Assembly (NCBI RefSeq): GCF_003606385.1
Contig: NZ_CP032514.1
Location: 1,860,001 to 1,924,000 of the forward strand
Direction of reading: 5' to 3'
DNA: 64,000 nucleotides
Source of the DNA: Actinomyces lilanjuaniae
GTDB taxonomy: Bacteria; Actinomycetota; Actinomycetes; Actinomycetales; Actinomycetaceae
This document shows, in pieces, positions 27,526-37,210 of this stretch. The first letter of the stretch is position 1; every line of letters starts with the position of its first letter. The notes below the pieces were generated by a model, which was not told the origin of the DNA, did no database searches, and worked only from the letters and a program-made list of their open reading frames with translations. A program made the position numbers and the translations under genes.

Positions 27526-29586
27526 TCACCGCTGGTCGGCGCCCGCTGTGCTCGTCGTCGCTGCCCCGGGCTGCGGGATCGGCTCGCCCGGCGGGACCGC
27601 CTGCCACGCCCCTACCGTGACCGAGGCGTCAGGGTGGAGGACCACCGCGCGCCAGGCGACCAGGCTGCCGTCCTCAGCAAAGGACAGCACGTGCAGGTAG
27701 GCGTCCTGCGTGACCGCGCCCAGGGAGGTGCCGCCCTTGCCTGCACCAGACACGAGGGCGGACACCTCGCCACCACTTCCCTGGCTGGTCGTCATACCCC
27801 GCTCAGCGTGGACGTGGCCCGCCAGGAGCAGCGGCGCGCACCCCTGGGAGACCAGGGGACCGAAGGTGGCTGGCTGGTGGATGAGCACGACGTCGCTGCC
27901 TGAGCCGGTACAGCTGGTGGCGGCCAGCCGGGCGCCTACCTCTTCGGCGGTCTCGCCGCTGCGGGTGGTGGTCCCCGTGGCGGTGGTGCGCTCGGGATCG
28001 TCCTGCCCCAGCACTCGTAGGCCGCCGACCTCCTGGATAGTGCCGTCGGTCACCGTCCACCCCTGCGAGCGCAGCCTGGCGGCGGTGGACTCCGAGTCGT
28101 GGTTGCCGATGGTCGCGACCTTGTCCACCGTGGAGGGGACCGCCTGGCTCAGGGCGTCCACGCACAGCTGCTCCGGGTCCGAGCCGGTCATGGTGAGGTC
28201 GCCGTCGTCCATGTGGACGTCAGCCCCGGAGACCTCGTCCAGGACACCGGTGAAAGCGATGACGTCGAGGTTGCAGTGGAGGTCGGTGGACAGCACCGCG
28301 GTAACGGCTCCTCGCTGGGGGACGGCCCGGGCGCCGGTGACCGGGGCGGTGGTGGAGGCAGCCTCTGGTGAGGCGCCCGGGGTAGGCACCTGCGTACCTG
28401 TGGGGGTGGCAGAGACCCCGGGACTCTCACCGGGAGTCTCGGTGCCGGCAGAGGCAGTCCCGGCGTCTGCAGCAGCGCTGGCCTCAGCCTCTGCAGCCTC
28501 TGCGGCCCGCTGCCTGACCTGCGCGACATCGACCTGGCCGTCTGCGGCCGTGACCTCCACGGTGCCGCCAGTCTCCTGGGAGACCGCCCAGGCGGTGCGT
28601 AGGCTCGCCTCTGCCTGGGAGTAGAAGGCCTCGTTGGTCTCCAGGAAGTCGGTGACGCGGGGACCGTAGGCAGTCACCACGTCTGCGACGCGCCCCGAGA
28701 GGGTGGCCCCGGCCACCGGCGTCCCCTCCAGGGCCGCGAGCCTGGCCCCGTGGACAGGTGCGGAGCGCAGGGCGGGTACCAGCAGGACGGTGACGGCGGC
28801 CAGGAGTGCGGCCGTGGCCGCGACGACGGGGGGACGACGCAGGAGGGCGCCCCATGCAACGTCGGTGCGGCCGTACCCCTGACCGCCCACGCTCCCGGCG
28901 AGGAGGCTCCGCGTGGCACCGCCACGGCTCCTGGTGAGGGTCATGTGGGCGGCGGCAACCAGGCACAGCAGGACCCCCTCGACGACTCCAGCGCGGCGCA
29001 GGCCGTCGTGGAGCAGCGCGTGCAGGCCCCGCTGGACCGTCAGCTCAGGGTGGGTGACCAGCCCGACGTAGGAGGCCGCGTCCGAGGACAGGCTCTCCCC
29101 CAGCGCGGAGGGATCGACGACGTCGGCCTGCGTGGCCCCGGAGGGAATCTCGCCCAGAACCACCTCCACTCCCAGGGGACCGGCAGGCGAGTCGATGGAG
29201 GCTGCCCCCAGCGGCCCCAGGTCAAGGGTGACGGTGGAGTCCAGCGTGGTGGACCAGGTGGCCTCGTGAGGTCCGACCGGGGCCGAGGCCCTGGCCGTGG
29301 CCAGCCCCACAGCCAGCGACACAGCACCCGTGACAACCAGCAGCGCGGTCATGCGCAGCACCGGGCGCAGCCTGGGTCCCCACCCGGGAACAGCGCCCCG
29401 GCTGCCTCTTCCCTCGCGGCGCGGGTAACGGGCCGTCCCGGGAGTGCGGCGAGCGGGCGAGCCGGTGCCCGACCCCCTGAGGGCCGAGCGTCTCAGCGGC
29501 TGGGTCCTCGCCCCCATCCGGCCAGAGCGAGGACCGCTGGAAGCGGAAACGGCCCGGCCCGGGTACCGCTCCCTAGGCTCAGCCAC
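27526..29586 (-). CDS. Membrane-anchored metallophosphoesterase
   Basis: 686 residues. A basic N-terminal tail (1-75) precedes a membrane helix (about 78-98). An extracellular stretch, a helix pair around 215-285 (VVEGVLLCLVAAAHM, PPVVAATAALLAAVTVLLVP), a coiled, Ala/Glu- then Thr/Pro-rich region, and finally a calcineurin-like phosphoesterase domain follow. The metal motifs are seen in order: STDLHCN (D-x-H), DDGDLT (GD), IGNHDS (GNHD) and LAGHVHAE (GHxH). It probably cleaves a phosphoester outside the cell. GTG start overlaps the HAD phosphatase stop by eight bases, suggesting linked function. Confidence 0.8.
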   Translation of the reverse strand: MAEPRERYPGRAVSASSGPRSGRMGARTQPLRRSALRGSGTGSPARRTPGTARYPRREGRGSRGAVPGWGPRLRPVLRMTALLVVTGAVSLAVGLATARASAPVGPHEATWSTTLDSTVTLDLGPLGAASIDSPAGPLGVEVVLGEIPSGATQADVVDPSALGESLSSDAASYVGLVTHPELTVQRGLHALLHDGLRRAGVVEGVLLCLVAAAHMTLTRSRGGATRSLLAGSVGGQGYGRTDVAWGALLRRPPVVAATAALLAAVTVLLVPALRSAPVHGARLAALEGTPVAGATLSGRVADVVTAYGPRVTDFLETNEAFYSQAEASLRTAWAVSQETGGTVEVTAADGQVDVAQVRQRAAEAAEAEASAAADAGTASAGTETPGESPGVSATPTGTQVPTPGASPEAASTTAPVTGARAVPQRGAVTAVLSTDLHCNLDVIAFTGVLDEVSGADVHMDDGDLTMTGSDPEQLCVDALSQAVPSTVDKVATIGNHDSESTAARLRSQGWTVTDGTIQEVGGLRVLGQDDPERTTATGTTTRSGETAEEVGARLAATSCTGSGSDVVLIHQPATFGPLVSQGCAPLLLAGHVHAERGMTTSQGSGGEVSALVSGAGKGGTSLGAVTQDAYLHVLSFAEDGSLVAWRAVVLHPDASVTVGAWQAVPPGEPIPQPGAATTSTAGADQR

Positions 29587-30598
29587 GGCCGCCAGCTCCC
29601 ACCGCCGGGGCCTGGTGACCCGGGGCGGACGGCACGGACGGCGGCAGGGGCGATACCGCTGTCGGCGCCACCGTCGATGCCGGGGCCGACACGGTCCTAG
29701 CAGCGCACGCGGCTGCGTCGGAGTCAGCCAAGGCGCTGCCCAGCTCTCTGGCCAGCTCTGTCACGAGCCCGGCAGTCTCCTCCCAGCCGGTGACAGCGCG
29801 GCAGGCGACGCCCAGGGCCTTGACCGGGTAGTCGTTGCCGCCAGGGTCCAGGCGGTCACCCACGAACAGCATCTCCGCCAGGGGGATACCGGTGGCCCGT
29901 GCCAGCCGGGTCATCCCGTAGGCCTTGTCAACCCCTTTCTGGGTGATGTCCACGCTCGTCGATCCTCCGGAGCGGACCTCGAGCCCGGGCAGGCGCTGGG
30001 CCACCGCGTCACGCAGGGCGCTCTTCTTCTCACCGCTGGGGTCCCAGGCCTCCTTCGCCTTCAGCGGGGCATCCTGCCCCAGGGCGGAGAAGGTGACCTG
30101 GCTGCCGCGGTCCTCCAGGACAGGCCCCCAGGTCCGATCCTCCCACAGCCCCAGTCTGCGGGCCTCCTCCTCCACCACCGCCAGCACCTCCCGGGTCTGG
30201 GAGGCAGTCAGGTCGTTGGCGTAGACCAGCCTCCAGTCACCTCTCCCGTCGCTGTCCCCCTCGCCCTGCGGGTCGTAGGTGTAGTAGCGGGTTCCGCAGG
30301 TCGGCATGAGGTGGAGCCGGGACAGCTGGGCCGGGCTGGCGCCCAGTCCGGTCAGGACCTGGTCATGAAACTGGGCTACCTGGCCCCCGGAGATGACGCA
30401 GACGGGAACGACGTCCAGCAGACCACGCAGCGCGGCAGCCATAGGCTCGGGCAGGGGCGACTTTGACGGGGCGAGGGTACCGTCAAGGTCGAAGGCCACC
30501 AGCCCGGGTCCCGGCACAGTGCCTGTCGCACCAGGGCACGTGCCGACTGCGGCTGCGTGGTCAGCGTGTCCGGGGGCGGGGGTACGTGCGTCGCTCAT
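29579..30598 (-). CDS. HAD-superfamily hydrolase, class IIB
   Basis: 339 residues. HAD motif I VAFDLDGTLAPSK (about 45-57), motif II VISGG, motif III Lys region KGVDKAYGMTRL, and motif IV FVGDRLDPGGNDYPVKA, with an alpha/beta cap between II and III typical of the IIB (Cof/sucrose-phosphatase/phosphomannomutase-like) group. It dephosphorylates a sugar or other small phosphate compound in the cytoplasm; substrate unknown. The last ~50 residues are Ala/Pro-rich and probably disordered. Start at MSDARTP (30598). Co-transcribed with the phosphoesterase that follows. Confidence 0.82.
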   Translation of the reverse strand: MSDARTPAPGHADHAAAVGTCPGATGTVPGPGLVAFDLDGTLAPSKSPLPEPMAAALRGLLDVVPVCVISGGQVAQFHDQVLTGLGASPAQLSRLHLMPTCGTRYYTYDPQGEGDSDGRGDWRLVYANDLTASQTREVLAVVEEEARRLGLWEDRTWGPVLEDRGSQVTFSALGQDAPLKAKEAWDPSGEKKSALRDAVAQRLPGLEVRSGGSTSVDITQKGVDKAYGMTRLARATGIPLAEMLFVGDRLDPGGNDYPVKALGVACRAVTGWEETAGLVTELARELGSALADSDAAACAARTVSAPASTVAPTAVSPLPPSVPSAPGHQAPAVGAGGRG

Positions 30599-30683
30599 GG
30601 GCGCATTGTGTCGCACCTGAGTGCACAACGGTCAGGAGCATGCAGCCGGGTCCGGCACGTGAGACACGGTCGCGACCCGGGGC

Positions 30684-30920
30684 TCAGGACTGCGAACCGG
30701 AGGTGTTGGCAGCGCTGTCAGTATCACCGCCAGTGCCGCTGTCGGCACGAGCGTCAGCACCACCGCCACGCAGGTGCTCGTGCGCGGCGGCCGAGGCGGC
30801 TGCGCGCGCGTCACGCTCCTCGCGGCGGCCCCGGGAGACCAGGGAGGTCACCGACACCGCCAGCCCTCCCCAGATGATGACGACAGACGTGAGCATGAGG
30901 GCGATAGCCGATCCTGTCAT
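30684..30920 (-). CDS. metS: MetS-like small subunit of an NSS methionine/alanine importer
   Basis: 78 residues. One membrane helix at the N terminus (GSAIALMLTSVVIIWGGLAVSV), then a charged Arg/Glu segment and a Gly/Asp/Thr-rich tail. This single-helix start followed by a basic turn is the pattern of MetS, the obligatory small partner of the sodium-dependent MetP transporter in Corynebacterium. It begins four bases after the metP stop, which strongly supports the pairing. The tail is longer than usual. Confidence 0.8.
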   Translation of the reverse strand: MTGSAIALMLTSVVIIWGGLAVSVTSLVSRGRREERDARAAASAAAHEHLRGGGADARADSGTGGDTDSAANTSGSQS

Positions 30921-30923
30921 CTC

Positions 30924-32511
30924 TCACTTCACCCCCTCAAGGGTGTCCAGGGCGAGGGGCTCGAAGTCGTCCACGGGCGTGCGCCACGGCAGGAGGGTGG
31001 TCACCGCCGTGGCCACCGCCACCAGGAACAGCACGCCCCAGCCGAAGATCGCGGTAAAGGCCAGGGAGTAGTCGTCGTAGCCGTCGGTGAGGAAGGACCA
31101 CGCCGTCTGGACGAACATGTAGCCCAGGAGCACGGGGACCACGACGGCGACCAGGAGGCGCCACCAGGAGCCGATCAGCCGGGTCTCGGAGACCAGGTTG
31201 AGGTGGCGCTGCAGCATCCCGAGCCGCCTGAGCACCAGGCCGGTGCCCGCGCACATGATGATGGCCGAGGCCACCACCCCGATGTTGTTGATGTAGGCGT
31301 CCACCACGTCCAGGTCGTACAGCCCGAGGAGGTCCCGAACAGGACGAAGGACAGCAACGCGGCCGGGACCCCCACGACCAGGGTGGCCCGGGGCGTGGTC
31401 AGGGCGAACTTCTCCGCCACGGAGGAGGCCACCACCTGGATGATGGAGATGAAGGACGTCAGCCCGGCCATGGAGAAGGAGGCGAAGAACAGGGTGCCGA
31501 ACAGCGCACCTCCAGGCATCTCCGAGATGACGGTCGGGAAGGTGACGAAGGACAACATGACCCCCTGGATGCCCTCCAGATCGGAGACGGCCACCCCCTC
31601 GCGGAAGGCCATGAAGCCCAGGGTGGCAAAGACGCCGATGCCGGCGAGGATCTCGAATGAGGAGTTGGCGAAGGCGGCCACCATCCCCGTGCCTACCAGA
31701 TTGGAACGGCGCCGCAGATAGGAGGAGTAGGTCAGCATGATGCCGAATCCCACCGACAGAGAGAAGAAGATCTGCCCAAAGGCCGCCATCCACACAGTGT
31801 GGTCGCCCAGCGCGGACCACTGGGGGGTGAACAGGGCGTTGAGCCCGCTGGTCGCCCCGGGCAGCACCAGGGCGCGCCCCACCAGGAGGACGAACATGGT
31901 CACCAGCAGCGGCAGGAAGACCCTGTTGGCCCTCTCCACCCCGCTGGACACGCCGCGGGCGATAGTGGTGATCCCGAAGACCCACACGAGGAGGAGGGGG
32001 ACGACCACCCCGGCCACAGGCGTGGCGGAGTAGGCCGGGGTCCCCGAGGAGGAGATCTCCCCAGGCCGATGTAGTCGAAGAAGAAGCCCTGCGCGTCGTC
32101 TCCCCAGGCCGTGGTCACCGCGAAGACGGTGTAGCGCAGGGACCAGGCCACGATGACGGCGTAGTAGGACATGATGACGAAGCAGATGAGGACCTGGAAC
32201 CAGCCCAGCCACTCGAAGCGGCGAGAGAGACGGCGGAAGGTCGTAGCCGCACTGCCCCGGAACCGGTGGCCCAGGGCGTAGTCCAGGAACAGGACGGGGA
32301 TGCCTACGCACAGCAGGGCCACCATGTAGGGGACGATAAAGGCCCCTCCGCCGTTGCTGTAGGCGACCCCAGGGAAGCGCCAGATGTTTCCCAGGCCGAT
32401 GGCCGACCCGACAGCCGCCATGAGGAATCCGACCTGGCCGCTCCACTGCTCGCGACCCGGTGCCTGCTGTGGTGTCTGCGCGGACTGCTCGGCGCCGCTG
32501 GAGGAGGTCAT
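30924..32511 (-). CDS. metP: NSS-family Na+-dependent methionine/alanine transporter (two frameshifts)
   Basis: Neurotransmitter:sodium symporter family; with MetS it takes up methionine and alanine. The first helix shows VGFLMAAVGSAIGLGNIWRF-type sequence, the family signature for sodium and substrate binding; GGGAFIVPYM, QIFFSLSVGFGIMLTYSSYL (helix 6 region) and FFASFSMAGLTSFISIIQV follow. The frame shifts near 32060 (G missing in GGGG) and near 31333 (G missing). The repaired protein is about 529 residues with 12 helices. GGAAGGA precedes the ATG. Upstream of it and deoD lies a 290-bp divergent region in which I found no recognisable SAM riboswitch. Confidence 0.82.
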
Positions 32512-32801
32512 AGGCGTCCTTCCGTGGTGTCCCTAGGTACGGTGCCCTGGCAGGCAGACCGATAGCCCCTGCCGTGGGCCCGAGCAACTTAGTGGTGGGT
32601 ACCCGCTCTGTCCTCTCGCGTCCAGAATGTGGACCGCCGCGTGGCCCGCCGCAGGGCAGACTACCGCACGGCTACCCACCTGGCAGCCCCCGGCTACTAG
32701 CCTGGTCGTCCAGGCTCCCTGTGCTTCCTGTCCCGTCCCAGCGCGGGAGACGCAGGTGGACAGAGGCGGCTTGCAGAAAATCATCCACAGGAAGGTCCCC
32801 C

Positions 32802-33509
32802 ATGGCCACACCGCACATTGGCGCCCAGCCCGGCGACTTCGCCCCTGCGTCCTCATGCCCGGGGACCCCAGGCGGGCCCAGCGCATCGCCGAGCGCCTCA
32901 TGCCCGACGCCCACCTGGTCACAGACGTGCGGGCATGCTCGGCTTCACCGGCACCGTTGCCGGCCGCCCCTCAGTGTCATGGGCTCGGGCATGGGGCAGC
33001 CCTCGCTGACCATCTACGCCACTGAGCTGTTCCGCGACTTCGGCGTCGAGCGGATCATCCGTGTGGGCACGGCGGGGGGCGTGGCACCCTCGGTGCAGGT
33101 CGGGGACCTGGTCGTGGCTACCGGTGCACACACGGACTCCGCCATGAACCAGGCCCGGATCCCGGGGGTGAGCTTCAGCGCCGTCGCCGACTTCCACCTG
33201 GCCCGGGCCGCCTGCGAGGCGGCGGAGAGAGAAGGGGCGAGGCCGCACGTGGGCACCGTCATCTCCCGGGACCACTTCTACCTCACGCCCGAGGGCCAGA
33301 CGCAGCGTCTGGCCGACTACGGCGTCCTGGCGGTGGAGATGGAGGCGGCTGCCCTGTACGGGGTGGCCGCCGAGTTCGGCAGGCAGGCCCTGGCCGTCCT
33401 GACCGTCTCCGACCACCTCCTGGACCACTCCCAGGACATGAGCGCGGCTGAGCGCGAGACCCGTTTCGACGGCGCGCTGCGGCTGGCCGTGGCCGCCGCG
33501 CACAGCTGA
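32802..33509 (+). CDS. deoD: Purine nucleoside phosphorylase, DeoD type (three frameshifts)
   Basis: Phosphorolysis of purine (deoxy)nucleosides to base and (deoxy)ribose-1-phosphate. MATPHIGAQPGDFAP starts in one frame, VLMPGDPRRAQRIAERLMPDA is in the second, GMLGFTGTVAGRP in the third and SVMGSGMGQPS back in the first. From there to the end (IIRVGTAGGV, VEMEAAALYGVAAEFG, TVSDH) it matches hexameric DeoD throughout. Three single missing bases (near 32845, 32930, 32970) restore a 236-residue protein, very close to E. coli DeoD (239). GGAAGG lies nearby upstream. Three breaks within 130 bp make this the clearest example of sequence error in the window. Confidence 0.85.
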   Translation: MATPHIGAQPGDFAPASSCPGTPGGPSASPSASCPTPTWSQTCGHARLHRHRCRPPLSVMGSGMGQPSLTIYATELFRDFGVERIIRVGTAGGVAPSVQVGDLVVATGAHTDSAMNQARIPGVSFSAVADFHLARAACEAAEREGARPHVGTVISRDHFYLTPEGQTQRLADYGVLAVEMEAAALYGVAAEFGRQALAVLTVSDHLLDHSQDMSAAERETRFDGALRLAVAAAHS

Positions 33510-33763
33510 GGAGGAGCCTGGGAAGGAGACCAGGAACGCCTTACCTGCTCGGAATAACGCAAGATGGCGGCACGCAACCGGTGGCGCGCCCGTGAGCGCG
33601 CCACCTGCGGGCACGTCGTGTCCTGAGACCGGGATATGCGCGCCGTTGCAACGAAATCTGGGGCCTCACCCTGTGGAGGCATCACCCTCTGCTGCCGGTG
33701 CGCAGGGAACGGATTTACGTTAGAAGCGTCCACCTCACGGCACCACACGGAAGGAAGCCCGCC

Positions 33764-34045
33764 ATGACCGCCGTCGCCCAGATCACCTCCTGTTCCACCA
33801 CCTCCTGCGCCTTCAACAACGGCGGCTGCACCGCCTTTGCCATCACCGTCGGCGGAGACACGGGGGCACCGTCCTGCGGCACGTTCCTCAGCCTGGACGC
33901 CCGGGGCGGCCTGGGTGTGGCTGACGCCCACGTCGGCGCCTGCCAGCGCCTGGAGTGCGTCCACAACACCGACCTCATGTGCACCGCCGAGGCCGTCCAG
34001 GTCGGGGGCGACACCGCCGCCTGCCTGTCCTACCAGGCCCGCTGA
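33764..34045 (+). CDS. DUF1540 Cys-rich small protein
   Basis: 93 residues with nine cysteines in two halves: CSTTSCAFNNGGCTAFAI and CQRLECVHNTDLMCTAEAVQV...AACLSY. The C-x4-C-x6-C spacing followed by a C-terminal C matches DUF1540, a probable metal-binding module repeated here. No signal peptide, so likely cytoplasmic. AAGGAAG precedes the ATG. It stands alone and is closed by a terminator. Confidence 0.82.
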   Translation: MTAVAQITSCSTTSCAFNNGGCTAFAITVGGDTGAPSCGTFLSLDARGGLGVADAHVGACQRLECVHNTDLMCTAEAVQVGGDTAACLSYQAR

Positions 34046-34096
34046 GGGCAGGTTCGCACCGCCCCGACCATCCGGGCGACCCGTGGCCGAGGTGTG

Positions 34097-34129
34097 GGGG
34101 CCAGCCGTACTGGCTGGCCCCTTCTGCTT
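34097..34129 (+). terminator. Terminator after the DUF1540 gene
   Basis: GGGGCCAGCC (34097-34106) and GGCTGGCCCC (34112-34121), loop GTACT, followed by TTCTGCTT. A 10-bp perfect stem with a T-rich tail. Just beyond lie two TATAAAT boxes (34144-34170) in an AT-rich patch, a likely promoter area for the next ABC gene. Confidence 0.82.
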
Positions 34130-34269
34130 GCTACGCGGCCTGCTATAAATCGGCTACTATAAATTCCGGTCTTCCGCGCAGACTGGTACGCGCACGGGGA
34201 GCACGAGCAGCAGCTGCTGCCTCCATGACATGGCGCCGTTTTTGCGTCTCAACAGTTCAAAGGACCGAT

Positions 34270-35922
34270 ATGACCTCGCTGAGACACCACGGCTTCCAGG
34301 GCGCGCGTACCTGGTACGCCTTCGGTATCGCAGGAACTCTCATCGGCTCAGGGACAACGGCCGCCCAGCCCTACCTGGTGGGCCGGGTGACGGACTCATT
34401 TCTTGACAGCGGGGGCTTTCCCACAGCACTCCTGGGTGCCCTGGCTGCCGCCTTTGCTGTTGACGCCCTGGCTTCGACGAGCAGCCGCCTCCTCTTCGGG
34501 CTGGCCTCGGAGCGCTTCGTGCTCAACCTGCGCAACCACCTGGCGCGCCGCGTCCTGGAGGCTCCCTACTCACAGTCGTCGTCCTACGACCGGGGTGACC
34601 TCAACAACCGCCTGGTCGAGGACATTCCCAGTGCCCAGCAGCCCTACTTCTCCACCTACCCGGACATCGTCGGCTCCGCCCTGGTGGTGATCTTCTGCTT
34701 GTCGGGGATGCTGGTGACCAGCTGGCCCCTCACCCTGGGACTGCTGGCCCTGCTGGTCGTCTTTGGCCTGCTCCTGCTTGTTGTCCTGCGCAGGCTCAAC
34801 CAGGTGGCCGCCAGGTCGCGCGTGGCTGAGGCCCGCTACTCCTCGTTCCTGTACGAGGTGCTCTACAACCTTATGCCGCTCAAGGCCCTCACTGCCGAAC
34901 GCTGGGCGGCCGGAGAGCTGGGGGCGCGTGCCGGTGACGCCCGCTATCTGGGTAACAGGCTCGTCGGGTACTCCTCCCTCATCCTGCCGGTGGTCAACAT
35001 CGGTACCCAGCTCGGCCTAGTAGGCGTCCTGCTGGCCGGCGGGTACATGGTCACACGGGGCGATCTGGAGACCAGCGCCCTGGTGGCCTACTTCCTCTAC
35101 CTGGTCTACATGGTCTCCCCGCTCGTCTCCCTGGGTATCGCCCTGGGGGACCTGCGTGAGGCAGACGCCTCCTGGGAGAGGCTGCGCACCCTGGAGTCCA
35201 CGCTGCCCCCGGAGCCCTCCCCCACTTCTCCATCGCCCCACGCGCTCTCCCCTACCCGGCTGGCAACGCGGGAGGTGACCTACACCTACCCCAGCGGTGA
35301 GACAGTCCGTCTTGGTGACCTCGCGCTGACAGGCCCGGGCACCTACTGCCTGGTCGGTGACAACGGTTCTGGCAAGTCCACTCTGCTCAGCCTGCTCAGC
35401 GCCCTGCGCCTGCCGACCTCGGGAGCAGTCACGTGGAATGACGTCGCGGTCTCACCGCAGACCGCTCTGCAGGTACGTCAGGAGGTCCTCCTCCTGACGC
35501 AGGAGCGTGACGCCCTGAGTGTCACCGTGCGTGACAATATCTGCCTGGGACAGGCCTTCTCCGACGCAGAGATCCTCGCTCTGGCCGAGCGCCTCGACGC
35601 CCAGGACTTCTTCAGATCCCTTCCCGACGGCCTGGACTCCGTCATCGGGGCCGAGGGCGTGGGGCTGTCCGGCGGGCAGAAGCAGCTGCTCTTCGTCATG
35701 CACGTGCTTCTGCTGCGCCCACCTGTCGCCCTCCTCGACGAGTTCTCAGCGAATCTTGACGCGCGGACAAAGACCTTGGTCAGTGAGGAGATCGCCCGCC
35801 TTGCCGACTCCTCGCTGGTACTCCTCATCACCCACGACGAGACTCTTCTTGAGCGATTCCCCAGCCACGTCGAGCTGGAGCGGCTAGCAGCCGCACACCC
35901 GAGTACAGCAGAAACAGAATAA
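34270..35922 (+). CDS. ABC transporter, fused membrane and ATPase domains
   Basis: 550 residues. Six membrane helices in about 1-310 (type IV exporter fold). The nucleotide-binding domain has Walker A GDNGSGKST (about 366), the signature LSGGQKQLLF, Walker B VALLDEFSANLD with the catalytic Glu, and the switch His in LITHDE. The Q-loop is LLLTQERDAL. A half-transporter that would work as a dimer; the short intracellular loops and weak similarity to lipid/multidrug exporters leave the cargo open (peptide, lipid or drug). AAAGGA five bases before the ATG fixes the start. It converges on another ABC cassette whose genes may be functionally linked. Confidence 0.85.
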   Translation: MTSLRHHGFQGARTWYAFGIAGTLIGSGTTAAQPYLVGRVTDSFLDSGGFPTALLGALAAAFAVDALASTSSRLLFGLASERFVLNLRNHLARRVLEAPYSQSSSYDRGDLNNRLVEDIPSAQQPYFSTYPDIVGSALVVIFCLSGMLVTSWPLTLGLLALLVVFGLLLLVVLRRLNQVAARSRVAEARYSSFLYEVLYNLMPLKALTAERWAAGELGARAGDARYLGNRLVGYSSLILPVVNIGTQLGLVGVLLAGGYMVTRGDLETSALVAYFLYLVYMVSPLVSLGIALGDLREADASWERLRTLESTLPPEPSPTSPSPHALSPTRLATREVTYTYPSGETVRLGDLALTGPGTYCLVGDNGSGKSTLLSLLSALRLPTSGAVTWNDVAVSPQTALQVRQEVLLLTQERDALSVTVRDNICLGQAFSDAEILALAERLDAQDFFRSLPDGLDSVIGAEGVGLSGGQKQLLFVMHVLLLRPPVALLDEFSANLDARTKTLVSEEIARLADSSLVLLITHDETLLERFPSHVELERLAAAHPSTAETE

Positions 35923-36043
35923 ACAGAATAAGGTCGGGGCCCGGCTGTCGACGCAGGGCACAGCGGGCCCGCACCACTGTGGTAGCAGTGGCAGCAACTG
36001 GCCGACAAGCAACCCGGCGCTCCGCTTCCTGTCCGTGCCCAGG

Positions 36044-37210
36044 TCAGATGGCGCTGAGGAGCCAGCCGCAGCCCGCCGCGGCAAGCGCCGCGACAGCGGG
36101 AAGATACTTGCGGGGGTGGCGCAGCACCTCACGCTGCGACTTCCAGTCCGTGAACGGCCAGTACATCTCCATGGCAGCAGCGGTCCCAGCGGCCGCCACG
36201 GCAGCCACCAGGGCTGCGGCCAGGTTGGCGGGAGTGCGGGGCGACCAGCCTGGAGCGAGCGTCACAGCGGTGGCGCAGGCTGCGTAGAAGACGGCGAGCT
36301 GGGCGCCGAACCGCCAGTAGGACAGCCAGGTCCGGGGGCAGACCCTGACCGTGAGCCAGGTGCTGGGGTGCCTGGAGAAGTACGAGCTCAGCGGAGTGTT
36401 GATGACCACGAGCAGGCAACCGGGCAGCCAGGGCGAGCCGTGACGCTGGAGGGCCAGGTTGAGCAGTGTCCCGGTCCCGAGGAGTACGAGCGAGTTGACC
36501 TGGGTCATGGCAGAGCGCAGGAGCTCGCCCAGGACCAGGGAGGACCTCGCGAGGCGGCCTGCCCTGGGCTGCCGGGGCCTGTCAGTGCCGACCTCCGGGC
36601 CGGTGACGAGGCACAGCCCAGCCGCGACCAGTGCCGTGGCGGCCCCGTAGGCAGGACCCGCACGGACCACCACGACCATGACTGCCACCAGCGTGGCACC
36701 GGCCCCGACCCGGTGCCAGGAGGACGTCGCGCTCCAGAGCAGGATGACGAGGGGCGCAGCCCCCAGGCCCAGGCAGGCCGTCACGACGACGGTGGTGTAC
36801 GAGGCACCCAGGCCTGTCAGCATGAAGGCGGCCGCAGGAGCAGTCACCTCGATGAGCATGACGAGTGTGCCCACCAGGTAGACGGCGCGGGCCAGGTCCC
36901 TGGAACGCACCGGCAGCAGCGCCATGGTGGTCCAGCGTGTGCTGAGGACCCACGTCCAGGCGATGGAGGACACCGTCCCGGCGGTCGCCAGAAGGACACC
37001 CGTGGTAACAAGGCGTCCCTCCCCCCGAGGTCCCAGCTGGTTCCCCGCCCAGGCCGAGACCACTGTGAGGACCAGCCCGGACACCAGGGTGCGCCGCCCC
37101 AGAAACTGGCCGACGACTGCCTCGACGGCGACGACGCCAGGTAGCGCGCGGGGCGAGGTGCCAAGCAGCGGACGGGGCGAGGTGCTAGGCGATGAGTGAG
37201 GCGACGTCAC
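36044..37210 (-). CDS. Multi-pass membrane protein, partner of the adjacent ABC ATPase
   Basis: About 388 residues, with 9-11 hydrophobic helices throughout (VVSAWAGNQLGP, VYLVGTLVMLIEVTAPAAAF, VILLWSATSSWHR, AALVAAVAAAGTAAAMEMYW). It ends LAAAGCGWLLSAI. No signature of a known permease family stands out. It overlaps the ABC ATPase gene by 26 bases and is the natural membrane subunit of that ATPase. No ATG is available; GTG at 37210 gives MTSPHSSPSTSPRPLLG. A 13-base motif CGGGGCGAGGTGC is repeated near the start (about 37153-37185), encoding two TSPR. The start is uncertain. Confidence 0.7.
   Translation of the reverse strand: MTSPHSSPSTSPRPLLGTSPRALPGVVAVEAVVGQFLGRRTLVSGLVLTVVSAWAGNQLGPRGEGRLVTTGVLLATAGTVSSIAWTWVLSTRWTTMALLPVRSRDLARAVYLVGTLVMLIEVTAPAAAFMLTGLGASYTTVVVTACLGLGAAPLVILLWSATSSWHRVGAGATLVAVMVVVVRAGPAYGAATALVAAGLCLVTGPEVGTDRPRQPRAGRLARSSLVLGELLRSAMTQVNSLVLLGTGTLLNLALQRHGSPWLPGCLLVVINTPLSSYFSRHPSTWLTVRVCPRTWLSYWRFGAQLAVFYAACATAVTLAPGWSPRTPANLAAALVAAVAAAGTAAAMEMYWPFTDWKSQREVLRHPRKYLPAVAALAAAGCGWLLSAI

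Noticed and set aside
32512..32801. Possible SAM riboswitch before metP
   Set aside because: A methionine importer invites it, but I could not find an S-box-like core or pairing.
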